Positions 44,777 through 54,574 are shown, counted from the first letter of the stretch. The stretch is 64,000 nt of DNA from Pectobacterium betavasculorum (GCF_000749845.1 NZ_JQHM01000014.1:1-64000); one strand, 5' to 3'. Program-made: numbers and translations. Notes: generated by a model from the sequence alone, not told the origin.

Positions 44777-45167
44777 AGCTCCATTCCTCGGTTTATTGAG
44801 TAATGGCGTTATGTTGGTGGAATGCGTGCAGCGGGACTGCAAACAATAGGAACTACGCAGTTACCGGTTTTTTAAATTTTGTGGCCTATGTAGTAAAAAA
44901 TTCAGATTTTATGTTTAATACTATTTTTGGAAAGTCATGGGGGGCGGCATGGGGAAGGCACAATATTGCCTGCGCTGACAAGCCAATTTAATGTGGGGCG
45001 GCTATTTTGAATGAGTTGTCGGAGGGTATATAATATTAATAAAAATGGATGGGCGGTACGAATTATTAATAAAGTTGTTCTTTGCATATCTCGGACTTTG
45101 AGAAAATGTCATCATCTCGACAGGCGTTTTTGATTGCATTCACTTCGTTGTCTTGGGCAATAGGGGT
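44777..45167. other. AT-rich region upstream of the RAQPRD gene
   Basis: About 390 bases with no supported gene. It holds the promoter of the RAQPRD-pilin-VirB4 operon and the 3' flank of the inserted membrane gene. No clear terminator is seen. Confidence 0.4.
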
Positions 45168-45779
45168 TCAATAATTATCAGTAACTATATATTTTTTCCT
45201 TTTGTTTATGTCTATAATATTAAGGAAGCCCAAAATTTGTTCAATATTTCTCATGATTTTGTTTTTTGAACTGGTTTTATAGTCAGCATATACAATTATA
45301 GCCTCTGGAATCATATAATCTCTTGCTGCAAGAGGTGGTATGCGAAAGCTCACTTCAGATTTTGAGCTCAATACATAGCCATTCATTTCCTTGTATTCAA
45401 AGGCAGGCATGTAGGTAGAGTTACCCCCAGGTAAAGTGACGCCATTTTCAGAAAAAATCCCATATGCGGGTTTGTTAATTTTGAATATTATTCCTTGACC
45501 AAATTCTGGAGAAATTCTGAATTGTTCAATCACTTGATCTGTAGAACTGTTATTTATGAGTTTAAACTCATATCCTCGTTCCAGAGATTTAATGTATTTG
45601 ACCTGAACGTCCCCAGTGAGGAAGTCAAAGGTATAGTTACTAACTACAGGTAAGAGGCCTATTGCTGCCAACCATAAGAGAGCTTTATTTATTTTCCTCA
45701 GAGAGATCCATTTGGTTTTTGTAATGGGCTTATTATTTTTTGGCATTCTCTGTTGTCTTTTCTTTTTCTTCATTGCCAT
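45168..45779 (-). CDS. AT-rich cargo gene, single-pass membrane protein
   Basis: 203 residues. A very basic N-terminus (KKKKRQQRMPKNNKPITKTK), one membrane helix (about 33-50) and a beta-rich extracytoplasmic domain (about 58-170). No family is recognised. Its A+T content is far above that of the conjugation genes on both sides and long AT-rich gaps surround it, so it was inserted separately between two transfer operons. ATG at 45773 is an alternative start. Confidence 0.6.
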   Translation of the reverse strand: MAMKKKKRQQRMPKNNKPITKTKWISLRKINKALLWLAAIGLLPVVSNYTFDFLTGDVQVKYIKSLERGYEFKLINNSSTDQVIEQFRISPEFGQGIIFKINKPAYGIFSENGVTLPGGNSTYMPAFEYKEMNGYVLSSKSEVSFRIPPLAARDYMIPEAIIVYADYKTSSKNKIMRNIEQILGFLNIIDINKRKKYIVTDNY

Positions 45780-46049
45780 TTATTTAAAAAATACCTTTTA
45801 ATTTTAAATTGCCCTGCTAGGCAGAAATATTACTCTATTTTTTATTATAATACAATGCGTTGTAAATTGTGTATTGTTGGGCTGTAAGTGTTTTTTAATG
45901 CTAATGTTGAATTTCTTTGTTTATACGCCCACTTATGGCAACAGAGCTGCCTGTCAGATTAGGTTTGAATCTGCGCTATAAAATCTGTGTCGTAAAATAG
46001 CCAATCCGGGCTGAATCAATAGAAATAAGAGAGTGATGAGCAAGCACAG
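45780..46049. other. AT-rich gap
   Basis: Non-coding flank of the inserted gene, with long T and A runs; it may include its promoter. Nothing else is supported. Confidence 0.4.
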
Positions 46050-46799
46050 CTACAAATACTTTTTAAAGCTACTAGCCGTCAGCGCCACAGCGACGCCCAG
46101 CAATGCAGCGCCGGGCAGCAGAATCATCAGCGGATGAACCGAAATCGGTAGCGCCAGATAGGTTACCCAGGGCAGCACAGCCAGCGGCAATAGCGCTGCC
46201 TTGGCTCTGTGGTAGACAAATCCTGATTCCCGGCCTGCACCAAACCTGCGTACATCGCGCCGGACCAGACCATCCACCAGCCCGATGAATACCGACATGA
46301 GGGTGAGTGGCAGTGTCAGTATCAGAACGAGCAGGCGCACCATGAACATCAACGTGGTGAAGGCTGCGGCGATCAGATAATTTTCTGACCACACATAGAC
46401 TTGGCTCACGAAGTAGCGGAAGTCGCGCGTGGGTGTCTGGCTGGGAACACGCGCACGCTCGGCGGTCTGCTTCATGCGCTCAAGCAGTCCGGTTTTGACG
46501 AATATCCATTCATAGCCGGTATCGACAATCTGGTGTGCCGTACGCCCTGGCTCCTGCACGATGACGCTGCGGGTAAAGTTATTCGACAGGTGTCCCAATT
46601 CGTACTGCAGCATCGCTTGCGAGTGTTGCCAGCCCTGGTCTTTCCAGAAAAGATGCATACCTGCGCATTCCACGATGATTGAAATCAGCAATGAGCCAAT
46701 CAGCACTCCCACTAACCTGAATGGCAAGGTAATGACACTCGCCAGCAGGCTTTGTCGGCGTGTTTGCTGATGTTGCGCCGTAGCCGCTGGATCGCTCAT
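46050..46799 (-). CDS. TIGR03747/PFL_4697 ICE membrane protein (DUF4400)
   Basis: 249 residues with four or so membrane helices (about 28-50, 135-160, 200-215, 220-240) and a soluble loop with SRSVIVQEPGRTAHQIVD-like sequence. It always follows the coupling-protein gene in this element family and probably assists TraD. Its ATG overlaps the traD stop (ATGA). Confidence 0.88.
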   Translation of the reverse strand: MSDPAATAQHQQTRRQSLLASVITLPFRLVGVLIGSLLISIIVECAGMHLFWKDQGWQHSQAMLQYELGHLSNNFTRSVIVQEPGRTAHQIVDTGYEWIFVKTGLLERMKQTAERARVPSQTPTRDFRYFVSQVYVWSENYLIAAAFTTLMFMVRLLVLILTLPLTLMSVFIGLVDGLVRRDVRRFGAGRESGFVYHRAKAALLPLAVLPWVTYLALPISVHPLMILLPGAALLGVAVALTASSFKKYL

Positions 46800-48955
46800 G
46801 GCGCTTTACTCTGGTCGGTAAGACTGTCGACATCTTCATCGAGCAATTCAGGCGGTAGAGCGTGCTCCTGCAGCGTGGGCGATCCCTGGTTCTGCCACCA
46901 TTGACCCGTATCGGTGTAGCTTTGACGCATGTAGCCTGCCAATTGCTGAAGATCCGTCGGCATGATTTCATCTGGATCGGGGGCAGGCAGGGGCATGCGG
47001 ACTTTCCACAGGTTTCCGCCTTGAAGCAGCGCGAAGCACTGTCCCTTCGGAAGTTGAACCACATGGGACGGTTCAATCATCGGCACGCTCGACATGCTGA
47101 TGCGATCCTGTGTGTTGCTGGTGAAGTCGGTTTTGGCGTGGATGTCGGAGCTGTCTGTCGCGCCGCTGACCACGGTCGTCGTGTAGACCTCCACCTTGGG
47201 CAACTGTTTTGTGAGCAGTTCGGCGGTGGCTGTCTCGCGCACGCGCAGCATGAACAGGTTGTTGAAATTGCCGACGACTTGACCGGCTTTGGCGCGATTG
47301 CCGATGCGGGCTTCAATATCGCTCAGTGTTTGAGTGTAAGCGGTGACCTGGATGCCAGCACCGCCGCCTTTGTTGATCATCGGGATGAATTCGTCTCCCA
47401 TGAGTTCATTGAATTCATCGGCATGAACATTGATTGGTACTTTGGTGTCAGCCGATGCACCGGGCAGGCCATCGTCGATGCCGAATTTATAGATGTGTCC
47501 GGCCACAGAGACCATATCGCTGAACATCGAGTTGCCCACCGCAGCGGCGACTTCGGCATCGGAGAGCGCATCGAGTCCGACGTAGATGACTGCGCGTTTC
47601 CTGATGATCTGCATCCAGTCGAAAATCGGCCTGGGGTCACTCAGATCCGAGTAGTTCGGTGCCAGCAACTGGGCGATTTTGCCACTGGTGAGTTTTTCAA
47701 GCAGAGGCAGCAGGCTGGCGACGATCTTGTCGAAATAGGTTTTGTCGTAGCGAACCGCTGATCTCAGTCCGTCCAGTACGGGATCGTAGTTACGGGCCTG
47801 ACTGAGGTATTGTTCAAGGGCGACCACGCGCTTTTCGCGACCGATCATGTTCCTGGGAATGTTCTTCTCGTTGAGCTTGGCTTCAATCTGGACGATGACC
47901 TCCCAGGCTTTCGGTTCTGTGCGGGCGAAGTAGTGTTGGGCGTACTCGATGAACAACGCATCGATATTGATGACATGGCGCTGAATCAGCAGGTAGTCCG
48001 GTCGTTGCCCCAGCTCGATCAATGCGCGTGCAATCACATTGACGAATCTCCAGGCAAATTCTCTGAATGCAGCAGAGTTACCCTCTCCGGAAAGCTGCCC
48101 TGCGATGCGGGTCGCGACTTCGCTGATGCGACCAAAGCGTCCCACCGCGTTGTAACGGGCGCTGATCTCCGGCCACCCCAGGTGAAACACGTAGAACGCA
48201 TTCTCTCTGCCTGCACGTCTGGCCTCGACGAACATTCTTTTGAGCAGATCCGCGTCGCCTTTAGGGTCGAAAACAATGACCACTTCGTGCTCGCCCAGGT
48301 GATTCTTTCGACGAATATCCTGGGTGATGAATAATTCGGCCAGCCGCGTTTTGCCTACGCGCGTGGTGCCCAGTACCAGGGAGTGACCGACACGCTCACC
48401 CAGGGGCAGACTGACGTCCACCTCGTCAGGCTCAATACCATGCAGACGCGGTAAGCCGCCAACGGGCGGTAATGGCCGCACCGGATTGAGCGGTATATCC
48501 CAGGTCGTAAGACGGGGCAGTTGCGATAATGGGAATGGTGCGAACTCCAGCCGCTCCTCCAGACGTCGGGCCAACTGGTAGGCGGATGTTGGCTCTACAT
48601 AACGCCTGAACTCAGGTCGGTAGGTTTGCATCAACCGGTGAGTGTGTTTCTGCTCCCAACGGAATCCTTTGCCAATGAACAAGCGTTGTTGGCTGACTGG
48701 CACGTCGCGGCTGGTCATCACGTAATGTGGCAGGCGACGGATATTGCGTCGGTAGCGCAGGATCACCTGTGCATCGCGCCAGCGCAGTGCGCCAAAAATT
48801 CCGAAGGCCAGTGCGCTGCCGATGCCTATGTCCGGACTCAGCGCGAGAGACCATGGAGCCGTCAGACACAGCAGTGCGGCTCCGGCGCAAACCGCAACGG
48901 TATAGAGTTCTACTGGGGGACGCAGCAGTACCTCGACCGGCTGAGGCTGTGCCAT
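46796..48955 (-). CDS. traD: Type IV coupling protein TraD (SXT/TOL type)
   Basis: 719 residues. Two membrane helices near the N-terminus (about 20-50), Walker A LGTTRVGKTRLAE (about 197), Walker B VIVFDPKGD (about 228) and the conserved HADEFNELMGDEF block (about 515). The acidic C-terminus fits recruitment of the relaxosome. It couples the TraI-bound strand to the secretion channel. The open frame continues upstream to 49180, but the homologous start is the ATG at 48955, just after the preceding gene. Confidence 0.93.
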   Translation of the reverse strand: MAQPQPVEVLLRPPVELYTVAVCAGAALLCLTAPWSLALSPDIGIGSALAFGIFGALRWRDAQVILRYRRNIRRLPHYVMTSRDVPVSQQRLFIGKGFRWEQKHTHRLMQTYRPEFRRYVEPTSAYQLARRLEERLEFAPFPLSQLPRLTTWDIPLNPVRPLPPVGGLPRLHGIEPDEVDVSLPLGERVGHSLVLGTTRVGKTRLAELFITQDIRRKNHLGEHEVVIVFDPKGDADLLKRMFVEARRAGRENAFYVFHLGWPEISARYNAVGRFGRISEVATRIAGQLSGEGNSAAFREFAWRFVNVIARALIELGQRPDYLLIQRHVINIDALFIEYAQHYFARTEPKAWEVIVQIEAKLNEKNIPRNMIGREKRVVALEQYLSQARNYDPVLDGLRSAVRYDKTYFDKIVASLLPLLEKLTSGKIAQLLAPNYSDLSDPRPIFDWMQIIRKRAVIYVGLDALSDAEVAAAVGNSMFSDMVSVAGHIYKFGIDDGLPGASADTKVPINVHADEFNELMGDEFIPMINKGGGAGIQVTAYTQTLSDIEARIGNRAKAGQVVGNFNNLFMLRVRETATAELLTKQLPKVEVYTTTVVSGATDSSDIHAKTDFTSNTQDRISMSSVPMIEPSHVVQLPKGQCFALLQGGNLWKVRMPLPAPDPDEIMPTDLQQLAGYMRQSYTDTGQWWQNQGSPTLQEHALPPELLDEDVDSLTDQSKAP

Positions 48956-48959
48956 TGTG

Positions 48960-49499
48960 TTATTGCTCAATGCCCGTGCTGGTGATGAGCGCGGGGTAAT
49001 GCCGCAGGCCAAGTCGCTCAGCCAGGTCATCGGCCGCCACTGGCGCAAACTGCAGACCTGGTGCGATAGCACGCAGGCGTGCCAGGCCGTCTTCGGTCTC
49101 GACGTTGACCACCAGGCCGATGGCACCTCGTTCGTGAAGTAATACGCTTTGGCGCTGCAGCCACGCATGGGATGCCTCATCGTCGCCGACCAGAAAGAAT
49201 GGTTGCAGGCCCGGTGCGTCGATGACCCGGCGTGCTACGGTGCCTGGGGAGAGCTTTGTGCTGCGTACTGGCAGCATGTCTGCTTCGGTTACTGGATTTA
49301 CCTGTATCGGCGGCATGGCAATGCGAGGGCGTGGAGTATCGGGTGAACGTACCTGAAGGTTGAGCGCCTCGTAGTACGGCAGAGCAGATGCCCCGCCGTG
49401 GTTTTCCACCACAATCGGCGGCTGTGCTGCGTGAATCAACGGTGATACGATGGCCAGTGTCAGGAACAGGCCGTATGCCGTCTTGAGGTGGATCGTCAT
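48960..49499 (-). CDS. TIGR03765/PFL_4695 ICE protein
   Basis: 179 residues: signal peptide (about 1-24, IHA-AQ), a disordered proline-rich stretch (about 50-75) and a C-terminal alpha/beta domain (about 95-179) with FFLVGDDEASHAWLQ and RLGLRHYPALITSTG, reminiscent of a thioredoxin-like fold. An exported ICE-conserved protein, function unknown, between transglycosylase and traD. Confidence 0.85.
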   Translation of the reverse strand: MTIHLKTAYGLFLTLAIVSPLIHAAQPPIVVENHGGASALPYYEALNLQVRSPDTPRPRIAMPPIQVNPVTEADMLPVRSTKLSPGTVARRVIDAPGLQPFFLVGDDEASHAWLQRQSVLLHERGAIGLVVNVETEDGLARLRAIAPGLQFAPVAADDLAERLGLRHYPALITSTGIEQ

Positions 49500-50086
49500 G
49501 GGGTGGTTTCCTTGCTGAGAGTGGTGGGGACAGTTTGCTGCGGCCCCAATACACGTTGGAGGTGTTGCGACACACTGCGCCGGTAGCGTGCCGCAGGCGC
49601 ACCGCCAGCAGGCCGGTGGTAGCGACCCATTGCCAGCAGCCAGTCTTCGCCGGGGATATGCTGCTCCTTGAGGATCTGTGCCGCGATCGTCAGGTTGTTG
49701 TACGGATCGAGTAAGTCACAGGGCTGGCGGTAGCGGTGCTTTTGCCAACCGAGATTGATCTGCCCCAGGCCCACGTCAATGCGGGTAAGTGGTACGTCTT
49801 GCAGGGCCTGGTGTACTCCTGCACAGGCCTGAGCCTGGCTGGTGTATCGGCGAGACTGGCCTGCCACATTCAGCGACCACGGCCACGGCACGATACGTTC
49901 TGCACGGCGCACACCACTTTCCTGCAACGCCACTGCATAAAGGACGACAGAGGGAACACCCGCGCGTTGAGCCGCCAACTGGTATGCCGGTGGGGGGATC
50001 TCCTGGGCCTGAGCCAGGCCAGCCATCAGTATGCTTACCAGCAACGTCCACCTTCGTTGCATGGATGTCAGGGCTGACGCTGCCAT
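49496..50086 (-). CDS. Lytic transglycosylase (SLT fold), conjugation-associated
   Basis: 196 residues (188 if ATG 50062 is used). Signal peptide ending GLAQA-QE, then the SLT motif with catalytic Glu in LYAVALQESG, followed by DVGLGQINLGW and AAQILKEQ. It opens peptidoglycan for the transfer apparatus, like VirB1/PilT. ATG at 50086 has a weak AGG and would overlap the upstream gene; ATG at 50062 gives a cleaner signal peptide but lacks a ribosome site. Confidence 0.9.
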   Translation of the reverse strand: MAASALTSMQRRWTLLVSILMAGLAQAQEIPPPAYQLAAQRAGVPSVVLYAVALQESGVRRAERIVPWPWSLNVAGQSRRYTSQAQACAGVHQALQDVPLTRIDVGLGQINLGWQKHRYRQPCDLLDPYNNLTIAAQILKEQHIPGEDWLLAMGRYHRPAGGAPAARYRRSVSQHLQRVLGPQQTVPTTLSKETTP

Positions 50087-50784
50087 TGACCATTTACCTG
50101 TCTGACACTGGCAGGCAGGTCTCCGGACAGCCCAAGAGACAACCAGCGACCTGCGTCGTGGTTCAGTGTGATGGTGCTATTGCGTACCTGCTCTGGGTCA
50201 ATCTGTGCGCGTCTGGCCCAATCCCGGATGCGTACATCGTCCTGGCGTGAACCGACCATATACAGGTCGAAGGGCGTGCCGGAGGTCTGTAAGCGCTGCA
50301 CAAGTTGGGTGCATGGCTGGCAATTCTCCTTGACGAACACCGCCGTGCGTCCGTTTCCGGTTACCGTGTTTTTGTTGAGTCCGGCATCAGGCAAATTTAC
50401 CCGCAGCATGTCGGGATTCTGTCTTTGCCAGGCTTCGTCGTACGCTCGCTGATAGGCCAGCAGTTTTTCAACACGACGTGCTTCTGCCTGTACTTGTAGC
50501 TCGGCATAGCGTTGTCGCTCGTTGTCACTACGGGCTTCAATACCCAACGCGGATAGTGGATCGAGGTTGGGCGAGTAGGTGCCGAGGGACCCCTCCATGA
50601 GTTCGCGATAGCGCAACCATTCGTCAGTGTTCAAGCCCCAGTCCTGTGCCAGGCGTTCGTCCCGGTGCTGTTCGACCTGGGTCGGTACGATACGGGACTG
50701 CATCGTGGTGGAGGGCTGTGCCATCGCGGACATTGTCAGAGTGGCCAGTGTGGCAGTGATGAGGATCGTCATCAGACGTTTCAT
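50068..50784 (-). CDS. TIGR03759/PFL_4693 ICE protein
   Basis: 238 residues. Signal peptide (about 1-23, AMA-QP), LNTDEWLRYRELMEGSLGTYSPNLDPLSALGIEARSD-type region, a coiled segment, and a C-terminal thioredoxin-like domain with VKENCQPCTQLVQRL (CxxC near residue 155). Probably a periplasmic disulfide protein for the transfer apparatus. ATG at 50784 has GGAG seven bases upstream; the in-frame ATG at 50796 is less well placed. Confidence 0.86.
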   Translation of the reverse strand: MKRLMTILITATLATLTMSAMAQPSTTMQSRIVPTQVEQHRDERLAQDWGLNTDEWLRYRELMEGSLGTYSPNLDPLSALGIEARSDNERQRYAELQVQAEARRVEKLLAYQRAYDEAWQRQNPDMLRVNLPDAGLNKNTVTGNGRTAVFVKENCQPCTQLVQRLQTSGTPFDLYMVGSRQDDVRIRDWARRAQIDPEQVRNSTITLNHDAGRWLSLGLSGDLPASVRQVNGQWQRQP

Positions 50785-50795
50785 TGTCTTCTCCA

Positions 50796-51449
50796 TCAGG
50801 GGATCGCCAGGCGTCGTGTCTGTCCGGCACGGCTGAAAATTGCGGTGTCGCCATCGATGGTTTCCAGTCGCCACTGGTTCACGGTTTCACCGGGTAATAC
50901 AACCTGGATTTGTGCAGGTGCGGATTCTCCACTGGCCGGTGCAATCGATACCATGCGTTGTCCTGCGCGCAGCTCCAGACCCAGGATACGAAACGGGAAT
51001 GGCATTTTCCTGGGCGCGGTAACAGCAGGATTGGTGGTGCGGCTGGTGGTGGTTGGTGCGTTTTGAGTGGTCGCTGTTTGTTGAGACTTGAGTTGCGCCA
51101 GCTCATCACGAAGCGTTTGCACGACTTGTGTGGAGGCGTAGTTTTCCTGCGTTTGTTCCATCTGAGCAATACGCGTTTCCAGACTTTGTTGCATGCTTCG
51201 TAAGGCTGTTGTACTGGCAGGGACCGGGCGTGCTTCAAGGGCCTGTATGCTGTCAGCCAGCTCTGTCAGCCGACCTTCCAGTACTTGAACTTGCTGCTGG
51301 CTGGCATCCACCTGCTCGCGTTTGACCAAATCGGCTGTTGCGCGATAGTTCAGGATGGCAAGAGCAGTCAGTACACCCAGCCACACCCAGACCAGGAGTT
51401 GGATGATCATGGTTGAGGTGTGCTTCAACGTGATGGCGGTGTTGTTCAT
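50796..51449 (-). CDS. ICE inner-membrane protein with coiled coil
   Basis: 217 residues. One N-terminal membrane helix (about 14-36), a long coiled coil (about 45-125, QVLEGRLTELADSIQALEARP), a Thr/Pro-rich linker and a small C-terminal beta domain (about 150-217). PilO/PilP-like in outline. Overlaps the PilL-like gene by four bases. Specific family not recognised. Confidence 0.78.
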   Translation of the reverse strand: MNNTAITLKHTSTMIIQLLVWVWLGVLTALAILNYRATADLVKREQVDASQQQVQVLEGRLTELADSIQALEARPVPASTTALRSMQQSLETRIAQMEQTQENYASTQVVQTLRDELAQLKSQQTATTQNAPTTTSRTTNPAVTAPRKMPFPFRILGLELRAGQRMVSIAPASGESAPAQIQVVLPGETVNQWRLETIDGDTAIFSRAGQTRRLAIP

Positions 51450-52015
51450 GGTTGCCCTCCGACAGGAGGGAGGGGCTTAACCGCCTCGGCGACCAAAGTG
51501 TCGTCATTTGCTGTGTCAGTGCCAGCGTCGATATCGGGGCGTTTGAAGCACACTTGTCGCGTACGGTTATCGACATACAGCGCCCAGAACGGCCCGGCCA
51601 AGGTAAGCAATGCCTCCCGCAAGGTCATCGGGCCGAGGTGCAGATGCGCAGCGGGCAGTGGCAGTGAATAGAGTTCAATTACAGACTGGGCTGTTTCGCA
51701 GAGCTGGTAGCCACTTCGCTTGAGCGCGTGCCGAAGGCCGTCACCCACGGTAGCGCGGGAATGCTCGGGTATTGATACGTCAATCACCTGCAGCAACAGA
51801 TTACGCTGCGCCGCATCGGGAGCCAGTTCGACCAGGGTATAGCGTCCGTAACGTACAACGGGAACGAAGTCCGGCGTAGCGTCGGGAACCAAGGTGACCG
51901 CTTTGATGGGCGGAGAGGGGGGCGGGGCAGTGGTTGTTGTGCATCCGCTGCTCAAGGCTGCAATGATCAGCAGGTGATTGACAAACAGCCGCCGGATTGA
52001 ATGTGTTGGTGACAT
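51446..52015 (-). CDS. pilL: PilL N-terminal-domain lipoprotein (TIGR03748)
   Basis: 189 residues. Lipobox LSSGC around residues 21-25, then VPVVRYGRYTLVELAPDAAQRNLL and TVGDGLRHALKRSGYQLC, a secretin-N/STN-like fold, and LGPMTLREALLTLAGPFWALYVD near 130-150. It is first in the minus-strand block that runs to traD, and is characteristic for ICEclc/PAGI-type elements. Confidence 0.88.
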   Translation of the reverse strand: MSPTHSIRRLFVNHLLIIAALSSGCTTTTAPPPSPPIKAVTLVPDATPDFVPVVRYGRYTLVELAPDAAQRNLLLQVIDVSIPEHSRATVGDGLRHALKRSGYQLCETAQSVIELYSLPLPAAHLHLGPMTLREALLTLAGPFWALYVDNRTRQVCFKRPDIDAGTDTANDDTLVAEAVKPLPPVGGQP

Positions 52016-52414
52016 GGTTCAGCTCTCTATAGCGATGAGCTGTTACCTTCGTCTGAGGCGTGGGTTTGATCAGCAAAGAATGCGGATTGGGTGCCTTCCT
52101 ATTTTGCGTCGTTGACGCAGACGAAGTGTGTGGGGGGTGACGATGATTCCAGTGCCGCACTTTTCTGGACTTCCCCGGTCAGGTAAAGCGTCAGGGCCTA
52201 TGATTGGACTGTGCTCGGACGGCACGAATCCGCGCCGTCATGTTCCTACGTATCCGCCTGCAAGGACACCCGACTCATCGTGGATTATCGGACAGAGGCA
52301 CTGAAAATTTTCAGCTAGCCTCACGAATCTAATGATCGGTTGCCACATCAGCTTCACTAGGTGAAGATCGTCCGTCGACATTAATCCTAAGTCATGAACC
52401 TTGGAGTAACGGGA
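52016..52414. other. Divergent promoter region
   Basis: About 400 bases between pilL and the SEC-C gene, with no gene. It should hold promoters for both. A small inverted repeat TGCGTC/GACGCA lies near 52115-52130. No confident -35/-10 pair was found. Confidence 0.4.
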
Positions 52415-54574
52415 ATGCATTCCACGCAACGAAGCGAAACCGAAGTTTTTGAAGATCTGAGAATACTAACGGCCCAACCTGGCTATGTTCATGCTGTGGC
52501 CGGTATCTGTTATCGCGACAACCTCGTATCGTTCCAAGGTGAGTACAAGGCTTCCGATCTTGAGCATCTGTTTGACCGGAAAAGACTCAATCGCAATGAA
52601 ATAAGCACGTTGTTGGGGCTGATGATGCGTCAACCTGTGGATCTAACTGAGGTTGATGAAGACACGTTGAGAGGTTATGCCTCTCGCACTGACGAATTGC
52701 TAGGCGAGCTTCATGACACTATGACCGGCCTGACAATCGGCGAGCTGATTTCCCAGGCTCAACAGGGGGCCACCATGGCCGATTTTTGGCAAGGCGCAAT
52801 GATGAAAGAGCCAATTTTCTATGGCACCGAGTCAGCTTACAGTTTTCAGTACCGCGATTTTTTTGCAGAAAAGCATGCTCCTGATGATGACTGGCTAAAG
52901 AGAGTCATGGGGTTCAGCAGTGCCCAGGCTCTTCGAGTAGCGAGTGCAATGTGTTCGTTGATGGATGCTCGCGCAACCAATGGAACAAGCTTGATCGGCA
53001 AAACAAAGGTAGGAGAAATACCTGTAGGCCCGGTTCTTGAACTCTTCGAGTTCACCGTGCAGGAGATAGCCCAGCGTTCTGGTCAGGAGATTGATGTTGT
53101 TGAGGCAGTTTTCAAGGCGCTAACGTTCAGTGGCCACAACGGCTTGTTCAAGGAGATCGGAGACTTCAATCAAGTTGCAGCAACTCCATTGCTGCCGACA
53201 GGGCGTGGCTCAGTGTTGCTGTTCTCTCACTATTCGATCTACGAAGCGCTATATGAGTCGCCTTTCTTCTGGATGAACCAGGATGAAAATTACAAGCAAC
53301 AGGCTTCGGACAATCGAGGAGCTTTCACCGAACAGTTTTCTCAGCGCCGCCTGGCATCCGTCTTTGTAAATGCCGGTGTCTACACCAACGTCAATCTATT
53401 TGAGGGCAAGCGGATTGTTGCCGAAGCGGACGTGCTGGTCATTTTTGGTGACCGGGTCATTATCGTTCAGGCAAAAGCTAAAAAACTAACCCTAGCTGCC
53501 CGTAAAGGTAACGATGGGCAAATCAAGGCTGATTTCGCCGCAGCGATTCAGAAAGCCTATGACCAAGGGGCGGAGTGCGCGGCGGCTATTAGAGCTGGAA
53601 AATGCAGGCTCGAAGATGATCGAGGCCAGGCTGTCGTGCTGCCGAAGCAGATCAAGGAAATCTACCCGTTCTGCGTAGTGTCTGATCACTACCCTGCACT
53701 AGCGTTTCAAGCCAGCCAATACTTGAAATATAGCTCTGATGAGATTGTTCGCCCGCCCTTTGTGATGGACGTATTTCTGCTGGATGTACTAGCAGAGATG
53801 CTGGATACACCGTTGCGTTTTCTGAGCTACGTCCGAATGCGCGTTGAGTCGTCACATAAGCTGATGATGGGGCACGAGCTCACCGCTCTTGCCTACCATC
53901 TGCGGTGCAATCTCTGCCTCGATGACGAATACAACTTAGTAATGCTGGAGGACTCAATCGCAGCGGATTTGGATGCTGCAATGACTGTTCGGCGGGAAGG
54001 GCTCCCCGGCAAGCGAGTCCCTGAAGGCATCCTCACTAAAATGAGGGGGACGTTCTATGAGCGATTGATTGAGCAGATTGAGCGCCGGCCTGCCCCTGCG
54101 ATTCTTGAACTGGGGTTCACTCTACTGTCTATGGGGGAGGAATCGAGTAAGACGGTTCATAAGGCTATCGAAGGCTTGACCAACATGGCAAAGATGGATG
54201 GCAAACGGCATGACTTCGTACTTGGAATGTCTGAACCGGGGACTGGGATTTGCTTCCATTGCAATCCTACACCCAGCCAGGAGGCAGTCAGAACCCTGGA
54301 GGTGCACTGTGCCAAACGAAAATACGCTCAACGGGCTGCACAGTGGTACGGAGTGTCTGTGGGACTCAAGGGCGAAATCCAATTCGGAATCACGCTCAAT
54401 TCCCCCTGGGAACGATCCCCTGAGATGGATGAGTTAACCAAAGACATGAAGTCATCTTCTTCATTCGGAAGGGCTATTAAGACAATGGAGCGGGCATTCA
54501 GTCCTAAGAAGTATAGACGCAACGATCCGTGCCCTTGTGGAAGCGGCATTAAGTACAAAAAGTGTTGTCTCTGA
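52415..54574 (+). CDS. Large nuclease-like protein with C-terminal SEC-C zinc motif
   Basis: 719 residues with no signal peptide. The N-terminal 320 residues are mostly helical and unrecognised. Around 325-362 is a PD-(D/E)XK/NERD-like core: NLFEGKRIVAEADVLVIFGD, then VIIVQAKAKKL, giving Asp...Gln-x-Lys. Helical segments follow and the last 20 residues form a SEC-C motif, RNDPCPCGSGIKYKKCC, a zinc knuckle also found at the end of SecA. Similar proteins are sometimes mis-called SecA; this one lacks the SecA ATPase. A stand-alone nuclease in an ICE cargo position suggests phage or plasmid defence. ATG 52415 has GGAG eight bases before; ATG 52394 lacks one. Confidence 0.7.
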   Translation: MHSTQRSETEVFEDLRILTAQPGYVHAVAGICYRDNLVSFQGEYKASDLEHLFDRKRLNRNEISTLLGLMMRQPVDLTEVDEDTLRGYASRTDELLGELHDTMTGLTIGELISQAQQGATMADFWQGAMMKEPIFYGTESAYSFQYRDFFAEKHAPDDDWLKRVMGFSSAQALRVASAMCSLMDARATNGTSLIGKTKVGEIPVGPVLELFEFTVQEIAQRSGQEIDVVEAVFKALTFSGHNGLFKEIGDFNQVAATPLLPTGRGSVLLFSHYSIYEALYESPFFWMNQDENYKQQASDNRGAFTEQFSQRRLASVFVNAGVYTNVNLFEGKRIVAEADVLVIFGDRVIIVQAKAKKLTLAARKGNDGQIKADFAAAIQKAYDQGAECAAAIRAGKCRLEDDRGQAVVLPKQIKEIYPFCVVSDHYPALAFQASQYLKYSSDEIVRPPFVMDVFLLDVLAEMLDTPLRFLSYVRMRVESSHKLMMGHELTALAYHLRCNLCLDDEYNLVMLEDSIAADLDAAMTVRREGLPGKRVPEGILTKMRGTFYERLIEQIERRPAPAILELGFTLLSMGEESSKTVHKAIEGLTNMAKMDGKRHDFVLGMSEPGTGICFHCNPTPSQEAVRTLEVHCAKRKYAQRAAQWYGVSVGLKGEIQFGITLNSPWERSPEMDELTKDMKSSSSFGRAIKTMERAFSPKKYRRNDPCPCGSGIKYKKCCL

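Noticed and set aside
52415..54574. SecA identity for the SEC-C gene
   Set aside because: Only the C-terminal zinc motif is shared; there is no SecA Walker A or translocase domain.
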